Below are positions 1-12,700 of a stretch of 64,000 nucleotides of DNA, one piece after another. The stretch is taken from positions 310,001-374,000 of the forward strand of contig JBAJFG010000015.1 in assembly GCA_037903475.1 (NCBI GenBank). The letters are read 5' to 3'. Every line of letters starts with the position of its first letter. The stretch's first letter is position 1. Both the position numbers and the translations under genes were made by a program. Source of the DNA: Ancylostoma caninum (taxonomy: Eukaryota; Nematoda; Chromadorea; Rhabditida; Ancylostomatidae). The notes beneath the pieces were generated by a model that saw only the letters and a list, made by a program, of their open reading frames with translations, ran no database searches and was not told the origin of the DNA.

Positions 1-673
1 CACGACGACGGTTAGGTTTATCAACTAGGATGGGAAGGAGGAGTGTACCTGAGATCATGCAGTTCGGTAGTGAGGGCCCACCTGGTGCGGAGTTCATTTA
101 TTTTATTTTTATTATATTATTTTATTTTTATTTTTATCATTTATTTTTTTTCAGTTTGTCTCAAGCAGAAAGCACGAGTCCGGCACCGGCACTGGCGGAA
201 AGAACATTGCAGAGAAACCAAAATTAGGGTTACGGGTTACGAAATATTTGCACCTCACTCAAGATCCGATTCAGAGCGGCAAAACAAGGCGAGGGAGGCA
301 CCCACTCGAATCTGAGTCACCTCATGCTTTTACCAGGAGGTGACATGTAAAATTGTCGGTCCCCATTCACGATTGTTCCATGCGTGCTTATTGCGACTAG
401 GTGTTGTGTAACAGTAGGTGCGCTCGTGGACGCGTAGGCCTGTGAGCGAGCGGAGGAGGAGGAGCCGAGGAGGTCGCCGCCATCCTCACGCAGCCAGAAG
501 CCATCCATTCGCCTCTTTGCGACTCGGCTGGGCCGGCGCCGAAGCAAAGATCGCAAGTTTCACGACGAACGTTCGTTTCGACGACGTCAATCAGCTGATT
601 CGAACAGTTCTTCCGTAGCGACCTCACAGCTGATTGCGTGCCTCTCTAGCGAGCCGCAGAACGACCGGGCGCG
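1..673 (+). promoter_or_regulatory. Upstream region and 5'UTR of unc-89
   Basis: No coding sequence is supported here. A very T-rich tract (about 98-152) ends in TTTTTTTTCAG at 153, a strong 3' splice site shape that could mark an intron end or a spliced-leader trans-splice site. From about 417 to 670 the DNA becomes GC- and CpG-rich, ending at the unc-89 start codon. The in-frame TAG at 647-649 shows the coding region cannot extend further upstream in the same exon. No TATA box was recognised. Confidence 0.5.
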
Positions 674-723
674 ATGGCGAGTCGTCGCCAGAAGCAGTTC
701 GACCGCAAGTACAGCTCGTACAG
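674..723 (+). CDS. unc-89: unc-89 exon 1 (start codon)
   Basis: Begins MASRRQKQFDRKYSSY, identical in sense to the C. elegans UNC-89 N-terminus. ATG at 674-676 is the first after the in-frame stop at 647. Ends after two bases of an Arg codon (phase 2), donor GTGATT. Confidence 0.93.
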
Positions 724-3700
724 GTGATTTCCCGTTCTCACAGTGTGCATGTTGTGCGTGTGCAGCGCTTGTCACTCCGGCTCGTCTTTAAGAACTCAGC
801 AACAGACTCGTCGCCTTCGTTTTTCCGCGCCTATTCATCAGCGGGGGCGATGTTAGAGGTTCGCTCCAATGTGACTGTCGAAAAACCCGGCCTGAACCCC
901 GCCTCAAGCACAAGCCCCCTCCGGGCACATTCGCTCATTGTGTAGTTTCCGACCCTTCACTTCAGTGTCGACCGTGGCTGCTCTTCGCTGAGCTATTTTC
1001 TCTAGACATGTTCTCGATGTATAGGAGAAAGGCACGGTGAGCCCCGTTTTCGAGGATATTTCGTGGATATGCCGCGATGCGATGCATATCGGTGTCCAGC
1101 CGACGATTTGTTTGCGATCCAGACTCTCGACGCCCACTGAGTCCTCAAAGAACTCGGGTGCGAAAATTGTGCTGCAAATCGAAGAAATTCTCAAGATTCC
1201 TTGTGGTATCTGGATCCAAAGCTTCTTGCGAAACAAGCTCGGTACAAGCCCCTCTTTTCGATAGCTGCTAGCGCCGCTGCTCGCACAGTTGGCTTCCATG
1301 CTCTCGTATCGCTACTTCCGATATCGATTTCCTAGGTTAGGTGTTTAAGATTCAATTTCGGTCTGGTCTCTTTCACATCGTATCCTGAAGATATGAATCG
1401 ATCGGGCACTTATGAGCTGCATCCGTCTGCGCTGTCCATGTATAGCCACGGAATTCCCGATCTCCTCCATTTTTTTCGGTCAAGCCTATTAAAATCTTTC
1501 TTAGCCGTCTTAAGAGTGAACCACCAGTTTCATAGTGTGTTTATCAAGGCTCTCCATAGAGCCAAGTTTCTGAAGAGAATTAGAGAAAAGCGGGGATGAA
1601 GCAGAAGCTTTGGATTCATTTCTAAGAGTAGTTCTGGATTATTTTTGTTAGATCATTTCTCTGCTGAGCTGGTAGAGCGTGCAAATCCTCCAGATGTCTG
1701 CTGAGACTGTGTACATGCTTACGCGACCAGGGTCCATCAATCAGTATCGATTTTCAGAATTAAAGGTCCAGAAAGTCGGAACACACTTCCCTTTTTTGCA
1801 ATCGAGCCAAATCTCTTCAAAAAAAAAAGAAAAGAAAAGAAACATAGTCTCTGGGAAAATTCTCGTCCATTCTTTGTCTTTTGGGATTTGGCATCTTTTC
1901 CACACCCTCTTCTAACAAGATTGGATGGTCATAAGCGCTGTCTGCAGCAGTAAGCGAAATATTATAAAGTTAATATCTGTTCCTTTACTAAACACCAAAA
2001 AAGAAGCTGGAAAAGCTTCCACTAACATCATTTCCTCTGCAAATTCTTCGCAAATGGTCTTTTTCGCTACCACTGGAACGCCCGGATTCCAACGAACATT
2101 CTTTGGAATCACCTTTTTCTTCCGGATAGCACAGATGTTTACTGGAAGGATAGTTTAAACCTCCCCAGTGCTCCTGCAAGTCAGCAGTTTTGTTTGACGC
2201 GGCGGACATCTGCTATAAAGTATCACAAAACTATGCGGGGTTTTTGTCAGTGCGGAGTTTTTTCCCAGGGTTTGTCTTATTGATGGCCACATTAACGCGC
2301 TTATTCTCACTGTCTTAAAACCATTAGTTGGACAGGCGCAATTGCTGACCAAATCAATCGATCTATTGATTTGTCGATGGGTGACCACAGAAAATATTCA
2401 AATTTGACCAATTTTCTTGAATATCAAAGGGACCCTTCGCATCCCAATTATGCGAGATTTGAAGAATTGCATGCTAGGGGCAAAAGGCAATTAGCCCGAT
2501 TATTTTTAAAAAATTCCACAAAAAAGCTCATTTGCTCCCACTACCTGGCTACCTAGAGCAGAATCAAAAGGAATAATGAAGTCAGGATTTGTGGTAGAAG
2601 TGAGAAATTCTTTTTTTTTGTTCTCAGAAGATCCATGCTATTTCCAGAAAATTCACGGCGAGCGAAGATGTGAACTACAGTTCACATTCGTCTCGATCGA
2701 GTTTTCGATCCGAGTCGATGACATCACGAAGTGACAGACGTGGACGCTCGACAAGTTCTGAAATTGTCACGGTAAGACCCTACCATCCTCAGTTTTCCGG
2801 CATAACAACGATTAGCATAGGCCTCAGGAGCCATAGGCCACTTCCCCGCAAAGAGAATATGTTCAGGGCTCGGATACTCGATCGTATCCGGTATACATCG
2901 CTATCCAAGATTATACCCCTGATGCCAACGACGTTGAAGCAATTCCTCTGGAGCAGGGACAGATTGTTGAAGTGCTTGACAAAAAGAATCCAGCCAGTTG
3001 GTTGGTGAGGACGAAGGTGAGCTGACGGGATTTTTGGGTGACAGGATAAAAATTTACCCATAATACTCTTATCACTTGCTCTTTCCATACCAGAAGTCGT
3101 ACCCGTGAACGTTCTGAAAGGTTCTCTTCCTATTATTTGTTTTCTTTGATATCCCAAGTTTAATCTTTTTGGCATTGTAAGTTCATTATCTATAAGCTTA
3201 CTAATGATTTCTATGAGGCCTAATCGGGTCAGTTCTGGAAGAAATTCAAGATTCCTTGAACATCCGGCTGTTTCTCGTTCTGAGAAGAGATGCGTGATTC
3301 AGTGCGGATCGATCCAACAATATTTGGTGAATAAGAAGGGAGATTGCAAAGATTGCAAACATTATCTTAATTTTTGCTCTGGAAAGAAACCTGAGCGAAA
3401 ATGTCCGCAGAGTAACATTTTTTAGAACTGCCATCACTTTTGGAGTTCTGACTTTACTTTATTTCACTTTACATAGCATTTGTTTTATTTCTAACTCTGA
3501 TATACTCAACAGATTGAATTTTTGAAGGATAAAACGAGGATCGACTTATATTTATCCAAAAGTGTTAGATGAAAACCTTTTAAGGGGATTATTTCTTCAT
3601 TTCTCATTTGATTCATCTTTAAGTTGACCTGAAAATGAAAAAATGTTCTTCTAGGCTCGCCCTCCACAGTCAGGCTGGATTCCTGGATCGTACTTCGAAA

Positions 3701-6700
3701 CCCCGACCGAGTACTATAAACAGCGCAGAAGAACGCGTGAAATTGAAGCCACAAGCACAACTATGACCGAGGACCAGGAAGCACTTTTGAAAAGAGAGTG
3801 AGTTTCTTGGAAAATATTAGAAAACGTAGATGTTCCATGAACATGCCTGAAAATATCTATTTCATCTAGATAATCATATTCTATCGGAATTCATGAGAAA
3901 AAGTCTGAATTGTGTCTTTGAATCTACTGATACGTGAAAAATGATGTATGATTGGGTGAGAAACAGACGAAACATGCAAGGAGAGTGGTGGGCAAAGTGG
4001 AACTCTGCGAGATTCTCTGCTAATTTTGCTATTTTCCCTTCGATTTTCTTGAAGTCTTCAGCCATGCATACTCTTTGTGCTTGTCCAAAAAACCCGGAGT
4101 TTGCGGTGAATTTCGTCTTGGAATTGTCAACTGCCTATTGGTTTTCATCCTATCATTAATAGATGACTTGTTCGAAGCTGCTATTACTCTTTGGTGCATT
4201 AATCGTTACATCAGTCGACATTTCTATGGGTTTTGCTCTCTTCTAACATTCTCTGCATCTCTAGATCCGCATTTTTTCCAAAGCACTACGTCTGCTTCTA
4301 CTGGCAAACTTCTCTTCTCTGATTTGAGAAAGTTCGGGTGTGAAAAACTCTATGTCTTCTCTTCCTTCTCACTCACTTCTGGAAATCCATTATTTCTCAT
4401 TGTCAATGGTTCTGCGTACGCCATTCTTCACAATGACTACCAGATGTTCGTTGTCATCGCCCTGGTAGTTCCAATAGATGGCGCGAAGCGAACAGCCTGA
4501 TGTGCGTTAAGAAAATTTTTGAGACAACCGCCATGTCCGACTTTCCATGAATATTGGCATGATATCCTCGTGTTTGCAAGTTAGCGGTGTAGAGCTGTAC
4601 ACGAGGTTGTTATTTCTTTATTAGCGGCTAACGTTTCGGCGAGTTCGCCTTCGTCAGGGCCTGAAAGCGTGAAATCGACATGAATTTATTCGGGCAAACG
4701 TCTCACTAGCCTGCAGAAAATTTTCTAATCCTACTTTTTGATAAAATCGTACAAGAGTGAGTTGGGTAACCGTATATTACTGTTGCTCGACGGTGTGGAG
4801 GCTTTTGAGACAACATTCTTTGCAATTATTCTACTCGCAAACAAACTTTCGATGCCAGGTTCGATGATTCTACTGTCTTTTTATTGTGGAGAGAAGGAAG
4901 AAGGGAACGATGAGATCTAAATGTCATGAGTCGAGAATCGTTCCAGAGGATCCTTGTTTTCTCAGATTGTCTGAGTATCTTTCGTTACAGCATTTCTCAG
5001 GATTGTTCCTTTATTCTTATTGAGTTGATGGAAAAGTTTAACCGGTTTTTCATCCAAAAATCTAAGTTTCTCTATAGGTGTAGTATAACAGGTATGGTAG
5101 TGGTCTTGTAGAGCAAATCCTGCTCTATTTTCCTCTTGGTTTTAACAGTGTCTGTTTGAATTGGGGGGCAAGAAATAGCCAAAATTTCATAGACGCCGCA
5201 TCCTCAATTTCCGGTTTTTTTTGCGATTTTCCAACAGAAGCAATTCGCTCTGAAGCACTTTACTTGCATTTAGTCTAGAGCTCATAAATGATTCTACTGT
5301 TGAGTTCCGGTTTAACTCCTTCTGTTCTGCAGAAAAGCAGACAACCACTATTTGGAGCATTTTCTTTACTATTTCTGGGGTCTTTGCCACACGATTCGCG
5401 CTGCTAATTTGAAGCAGTCCACTTGGCAGGCACAGGAACCTCAGCTGCCGTGTATGAAGATGAGATCCCAGTTGTGCTTTTTGCGAAACACCTGCTTTGA
5501 ACAACGTTTGCTGTATTTCTCTTTTCTACCATTTCCGCGTTCGTTCATCCAGCATACTCTGCTTCTGCGTCACCTCTGCCTCCGGCTGTTCTCCTGTCAT
5601 TGGGTCAATTTGGTTTCTGGAAACGCACAGTAATGGTTTGGTTTTTACTGTACTCGGTAGGAGAGGTGTTGACGCACGAAATGCTCTGAACGACACGCTC
5701 ATCCATCCAAATGGATCTGCAGGGTTTGGAGGGTAATACACATCACAGTACGTTATTTATAGCCTTGAGAGGTTCACTGGTGGAAGGACTCCGACTTCTG
5801 CACCCCCCTACATTTGTAGTTAGCTCCCAAGTAACCTCTTATTTTTACATCTGGCATATGCGCCCTCAGCCCAGGACCCCCGCTTCCGCTGCTGACTCAC
5901 TGTTGACCTGGTGCACCAATGTGACTTTTTCTCATGTGCTCGGTTATTGCTAATCATTGCTATGCATACCGCACCCGGAGCAGTCGACGTCATCAAACGA
6001 CCGTAAAACCAGCTCGGCTGCGGAAGGCGGAGCTTATGGCTGCCTGCACGAGGTGTAACAATGCATTTCGTCGCGCATGTTTAGGATAATTGATCAAAAA
6101 GATGGATTTCGCAAATATGTGCAGGAATTTTTGGGATTCATGCAGGGTAATGCAAATTTTCAACTGGAGGAAAACAAGGAAATGACGCCAATTCGGCAAA
6201 GGATAGAAACCCGAAAAACCGGAAATCAAAATATCAAACCAATTTAGCCTTGGACCGATCATTTTTCATGTAAGTCATGTGGATTTTTCCGGTAGTTTTG
6301 GTGCGGATTAAACATGTTATTACCTATATTTGTCATCATAAAATCACTCAAGGATTTTTTTCTTATAGTTCTAGAGGTATTCTTCCCTCTACTTACGATA
6401 GTTCTCGTGAATTTCTTTTTTTAAATGTATAAATTGAGAGGGAACGAGTGAGTAGTTCTGTCAATGAACCCTGTTTAAATGGACAACTTGCGAAGCAGAT
6501 GGAAATTTTTCTGGAAAATTCCAGAAAATTATAGTGCGGTTTCTAAGATAATTCCTGTTTCACTTCAATTATTTACCATCGTCAACAACATTTACGCCAA
6601 TTTCGTGGTTTAACACCTCTGGGTGGTACTGGACTGGGATTCATGAAACGATAACCAAGTAAACCAAGGATGGCTAGTGTGATTGGCTATCGTACTGACT

Positions 6701-9700
6701 ACATAGTGCTGAGAGACGCAGACGGCAAAGATTGGTTCCCTAGCCTGGGTTTGCGTGGTTATCGTTTCATGAATCCCAGCCCTGAATGGGCAGGAGGTAT
6801 CCTTCGCGGTGATAATTCCATAGTTTTTTGTTTCTTGCAAATTTGCTTTCTGAACAATTAAAAGAATCCTGTTCAGTCGAGCATAATTATTGTCCCCTTC
6901 CTTACTTGTAGTACAGTAATATTCCTTCAGGGTCAGTTTTCAAAATTACTACTTTTCATAACAAAACCGTTAGTTAATTTGGCCTTGGCAGGGCAACTCT
7001 GACTAAGACCTTAAAAGCCTTCTACTTGCTTGGAAAAAATTGCAGTAGATGGGTGAGAACTGGACCAAGTAATGAATGAAATCGCAAAAAAAAAAGGTTT
7101 CTTTTGTGGATAGAGGGATCTTAGGCAATTTCTCATAGATTATTCAATTACCTGCTTGGAAACTAGGTGGAAATACAATATGCATGCAGGTAATCAGGTA
7201 AGAACTGGCTATTTGTGAATCTGTTCACACTTTTCGCACTATTTTTGTTTCTTGCAAATTTGCTTTCTGAACAATTAAAAGAATCCTGTTCAGTCGAGCA
7301 TAATTATTGTCCCCTTCCTTACTTGTAGTACAGTAATATTCCTTCAGGGTCAGTTTTCAAAATTACTACTTTTCATAACAAAACCGTTAGTTAATTTGGC
7401 CTTGGCAGGGCAACTCTGACTAAGACCTTAAAAGCCTTCTACTTGCTTGGAAAAAATTGCAGTAGATGGGTGAGAACTGGACCAAGTACTGAATGAAATC
7501 GCAAAAAAAAGGTTTCTTTTGTGGATAGAGGGATCTTAGGCAATTTCTCATAGATTATTCAATTACCTGCTTGGAAACTAGGTGGAAATACAATATGCAT
7601 GCAGGTAATCAGGTAAGAACTGGCTATTTGTGAATCTGTTCACACTTTTCGCACTATTTCTCCGCCAACCGTGATCAGACCCAGTCGTTTTTTCTTCTTC
7701 AAACCATAGGAAGTGGTGAAGAAAAACTCAGCGGGGAACAGAATTTTGCACAGCATATTAGCGCCACTCAAGCTGATGACCCGCAACCGATGAGCGCACT
7801 GTCGACTTGCAGCCATTTTTTTACTGCCCGCGCTCATCCCACTTGTTCTGGGCGAGTCGTCATGCAAGCCACCACCAGCAGCTGGCGGTGCAGCCAATTT
7901 CAACATCAGCTCACGGTTTACACATCACAACTGGCCGCTGCTGAGTAGTACTGTGTCTGTTTACCCGACAAACAACTGATCGATAAGCGCCGATCTCGTG
8001 AAGATTTTGGAGCATTCAATCTGGATCAAGTGATGTGGTTCTGCGGGATGGGCAAATATATTCGAAAAACGCCGGAAACCATGTGGAAGGCAACAATTTC
8101 AGAAAATGGCTTTCGCTCATAGCCGAACATCTTATCCTCGATCTTTAGTGTTTATCGGTGGAAGCTGAGAGGAAAATGCATAAAACATGTGTTTCGCTTA
8201 CAGTAACTTGTGAGCTCTCTACCCATATTGATTTCAATTAACATCATATTGGCTCTATTAGAGTACATCAATAAATGAACAATAAATAAAAATAAAACTA
8301 TATTAAAACTCGAATAAAGAAAAAAAAACAAAACAAAGAAGTGGCTCACCTTCAGTTTTCATAACAGACTAAAATTCTTCAACAACTTATTTCTTAGTCT
8401 TTATTGTCTTTTTAACTTTATTATCTTCAGATATCCATTTTTATACCATTCAAGTTTGAAGATGGTCTCCGTGGTTTCATCTCCATCCTATTTTCACTCA
8501 CAAGAATCCCGAAATTTACGGAAATCCTATTTTCTCCTCCCACGCTCCTCCCCCCCCCCCCCCTCCACTCCTCTGCATCTGTCATTGGTATAGGATCGGT
8601 ACTGTAATTGACAGAATCTTTAGAAGCTTCCTATAATGATTCATTTGGCTGATCACGATTGTCAACATTATTCTCATGCGTGCTTGGCAAAATTAGGACT
8701 TTCTCCGCAATCCTTCCATTATATCTACCGTAGTCCTACAGTAATTGCAACACTGTAGAGAAAATATGGCTTCCACTATTAGTCCGTTAGTTAATGAAGT
8801 TTGGGCTTTGTTCGAACTTTGTTTACGAAAATCTAGGGGGAGAACTAACCAAATAATGGTGCTGCAAACATCAAAATTTTCCAGTCTGGGTATCTCTTGG
8901 GCTACTAGCAAAATTAACGGACTTTCAGGATACTGAGGCAAAGCCACAGATTGCTTACATTGCCTAGGAACCCACATTATATCATACTTCATATTCATTT
9001 ATTTTATTTACATTATGTTTATTATAATAAGCAAAGACTGCTTGTTGCTTTTTTCAGATATCTCCATTTTTTAAAATAAATTAACAGCAAATCAAGAGAG
9101 GTTCGTAAAAAGACAGAGCGCATGGGTTGGCCCTCTTAGTGGCTGGCACAAAAGGCGCCTGAAATCGATTCTCATTGGAGCAAACTGTGTGACTAGAGCA
9201 TTCTTCCTTCACGAAGATGTATGCACGCAAAGTTATTAGGTCTCGTGCAACTGATTACCAAATCCTGCAAAGTCGATCTTTTTCCTCGGCTATTAGCGAG
9301 CTGTGCACTTGTGAGCTGTGGATCGCATCCAAGCATTAGTCTTCAGTCTTGTCTTTATCTCAACGAACAGCTGCTACCGTCAGGGTTATTGACAACAGTG
9401 TTTTGGACACTTGAAGGTGGGAGGGAGTCTATGAGAGCTTGGAATGCGTGGGGTGGTTGCTTGGCAGTGATTACTTGAATAATAGCCTGCAAATGGTGGC
9501 TATGTACTTGAAACTCCTCGGAAATGTCAATTTTTATGGATTAATTCAAGATTAGAAGCTTTACAGAGTGTCCTTGAGCTAATGTGTATAGTAAATGTAT
9601 ATTTCGATGAAATTACCTTCCAAACCCCGTCTTTTCATTGATCACAACTTTGAGATACTGTTGTGCTGTTCCTGGACAACTGTCAAATCCGTACTTTTCT

Positions 9701-12700
9701 GGACAACTGCCATACTGCACTGCAGGATGGACGCAGAACGACAACCTCGTTCTGCCGCGGTGTGTACTTGAAAGTTCGAAGAACCCCCATCATTGACGTA
9801 TTGTGGTGGCGCTTTAAACAACGTGTGAGAGAGTGTGGGGGCGGAGAAAACGATGGCGCGATGATCGACAGGAACGGCATGGATTCGTGGAATAGGAGGA
9901 GTTTTTGAGGGTTTTTCTGGATGACATAACTTTACTCGAAAAGGTAAAACAAAATGAAAGAGTAAGGCCCAAAATTACTAGCAGAAAGAGAAGAAAATCC
10001 ACGAGCAACATGTAGGTGGAGATCTCCGCACTAAGTCCTTTTATTTTTTTCCTGAAAATCATGATTTCTACTTTCAGCCAAGTCTACCATGACCTATTAC
10101 GCTCCGAGGAGGAATTCGTTGCCGAACTCCGTACCTGCGTCGATAACTATGTTCGTCTACTTGATGACATCAATGTGCCCCCAGAAATTGTCGCCAATAA
10201 AGAGAAACTAGCGTTGAATGTTACGGAGCTATATAATTTCCATGCCAAGTAAGTTTCTTCGCATTTTTTATTATAAGTTTCTTTCCACCTCAGTGGATTT
10301 TCGTGAAGTTCTCCCGTAGGCCTGCTTTCTAGAGATTTAGAAAGCATCCAGAAAATTTTGGATTTGTCCTTAATAGCCGAGTAAACACCGTATCTTTTAC
10401 CCACAATGTTGTGGCCCCTACATGGCCCAGATTTATCTCAAACAAGATTTTACTGTTTTGAGGATAGTAGCTCTCATGAACGGCTGTTTGAAAACACAAA
10501 TTCTTAGAGTAAAACATGACCTAAAATTCTTTTCTGGAAAGCATGAGATTCTGTAGTCCCCGTGTCCCCGCCCTTTGTATTTTTGTGAGCTCAATTCAGC
10601 TAGAAGGGAGACCATGCCCTGAACAGATCAAGTTTGGTCTTTAGAATTTGTTCGTTGCTGTTTCTGTGGCTTGACAACGTTCGGAAGGCACATTTTCGGC
10701 TCTAAATAGCACCCAAATTATCACATGTATTTAAGACAAATTAGCCATTTTTTGGAAACCAGTTTTCGTTTGGGAAATTTTCCATTTTCTGGTTATGTCT
10801 CCGGAGCGATCGAATTAACTGGTAAACAGAGAATCTATCGCAAAATCTTGGAGCTCCTCTAGAGAGGATCCGACTGCTGAGCGTTCGTTTACTGTGCCCC
10901 ATGCTGTGGCACTGTAACGAACCATGTCCATGCTTGGATGTTTGGGACAGTGTCTAACACATTGTAGGAGTTTTCATCATCCTTCTTCTATTTTCGAGCA
11001 TCACTTCTAATGAAAAATGATTCGTATCAACCTGTGTCCCTATTTATGAGGATTCATGGGAAGGTTGTGGCCTAGGATTCCTTATAAAGTGGACGAGTTC
11101 TTTGGAAAAAAATATTGAGTACAGTTCAAGCGGAGTAGTGGTCTAAGTCGGCGATGACAGGTACTTGTAAAGATAGCAAGGCAAATCACACTTTGCTCCG
11201 TAAACTTTGCCCGCTAGGTACTCGGCTAGGCCTGCAAGCTTCCATGAACATTAATGAATATCGACATTGGTTTTAAAAAGTAAGGTTTTGGAAAGTATAT
11301 ATGTACACACAATGCCAATCTTTCAGTAGAAGACCCTAATTTTGTTAAAATATCCATCAAAATGCTCTCTTATATAATATCTTCATACAGTAACGAAGGT
11401 TCGTTGCTACAACAACCCGCAAGCGGTGAAGATGGAAGTTGTACAGGAAATATCCCTACCTTCTGAATGAAACCAGCATCTAATGAGACAGCTAATTATC
11501 CTTCATCTTTCAGTGTGATGCTCAAGGGACTTAACTACTATTCGGATGATCCTGGAAAAGTGAGTTCTTTTCATTTATGTTTGAAATTCTTCGAAGAATA
11601 CCATTCTTTATTGTTGTTGGTTCGTGAGCTACTATATCTCATCCACAGTTTGGCTGTCACAGTCGCATTTTTCAAAGCAAGTGCCAGGATTCGTGGGTTT
11701 TTAACTAACAATAAGCAAGACCAGGATAGCAAACATACCTTCACCGGTTGCATGAATCATTGAGATTACCCAGGGTGAACGTGTTAACACCATACAACCT
11801 TATCCATCTCTATCAAGTGCGTCAACACATTTACGCAGGGTAAACTACATAAGTGTGTATCCAGGCATAGGTTTCGTAGCATCGGCTAGGCTGTGTCATA
11901 ACCAGTCACACTGATTATCGTTGTTCTGCTAGGTAATCGCCCTATGAATTCCATTCCATTTTGTTTCCTAGGGTTTTACTCGAAAAGAACTCAATAGCTA
12001 GAATGAAACATCACCTACGAGTTGAAGAAGCTGTGGGTAATCCTCCTTTTTGAACGATCCTCTCCATAGGGAGAGTCCTGGTTGAGAATGTGAACAGTTT
12101 TATTTGTTTATTTATTTATTCAAATGCACTCAATTTGCTCCCCTAGAATGAAATGAAACAAAAAATGCTGGAATAGCACATACCTCTGGTTTCGCTTACC
12201 ATTTTTGCCCGGCTTCAGCTTACTCGCCTGTTCTCTTGGGTCGAAGGTACAGTAGCGGAACTTTTTGCGTTTGAACTGTTCTCCTTTTTTGCTGGATGTA
12301 AGGCCACCATTGAGTGCGATAAAATAAAATAAAATAAAATAAATTATGACAAATACATATATGCTACAGTGGACGTCAATGGCGTTGGCCCATCTGCGGC
12401 CTCAAAATGTCGTCGCGCAACTGCGCCGTGCGCGCCGTAACCTATGTATTCTGCTGCTGTTATGCAATTTCTAGCAGCTTTTCTACCCGATTTTACGGAT
12501 TTTCGAGCAAAAAAAGACCCTAGTAATAGCATTCCGGCGGCGACGACACCGATCCCGGGGCGCGCGACGCGGTCGCGCTGCGTCCTCCTCGAGGCCGCGA
12601 ATGGGCCACCGCCATTGCCGTCCACTGTATGTTATTTGTTGGAGACAGTGGCTGCACCTCGATCCATGCGAAAACCAGTTTTCTCGTCCTCCAACAAGGA

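Larger units (their letters stand above)
3798..10077 (+). other. unc-89 intron 4 (6.3 kb) between SH3 and DH exons
   Basis: No gene supported. It holds a 3'-tail-like hairpin repeat (4617-4658), a palindromic MITE (6631-6783), a 407-base tandem duplication (6834-7659) and a run of 14 C (8550-8563). The rest is unassigned AT-rich DNA. Confidence 0.7.

Noticed and set aside
2371..2556. 61-codon frame before exon 2 (KYSNLTNFLEYQRDPSHPNY)
   Set aside because: Looks protein-like but has no splice phase joining exon 1 or 2, and no family was recognised.
4075..4500. 141-codon + strand frame in intron 4
   Set aside because: No recognisable family, no splice or start context, and amino-acid content typical of translated T-rich intron.
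6834..7659. Repeat array considered as CRISPR or satellite
   Set aside because: Only two units of 407 bases without spacers, in a eukaryotic intron; it is a tandem duplication.
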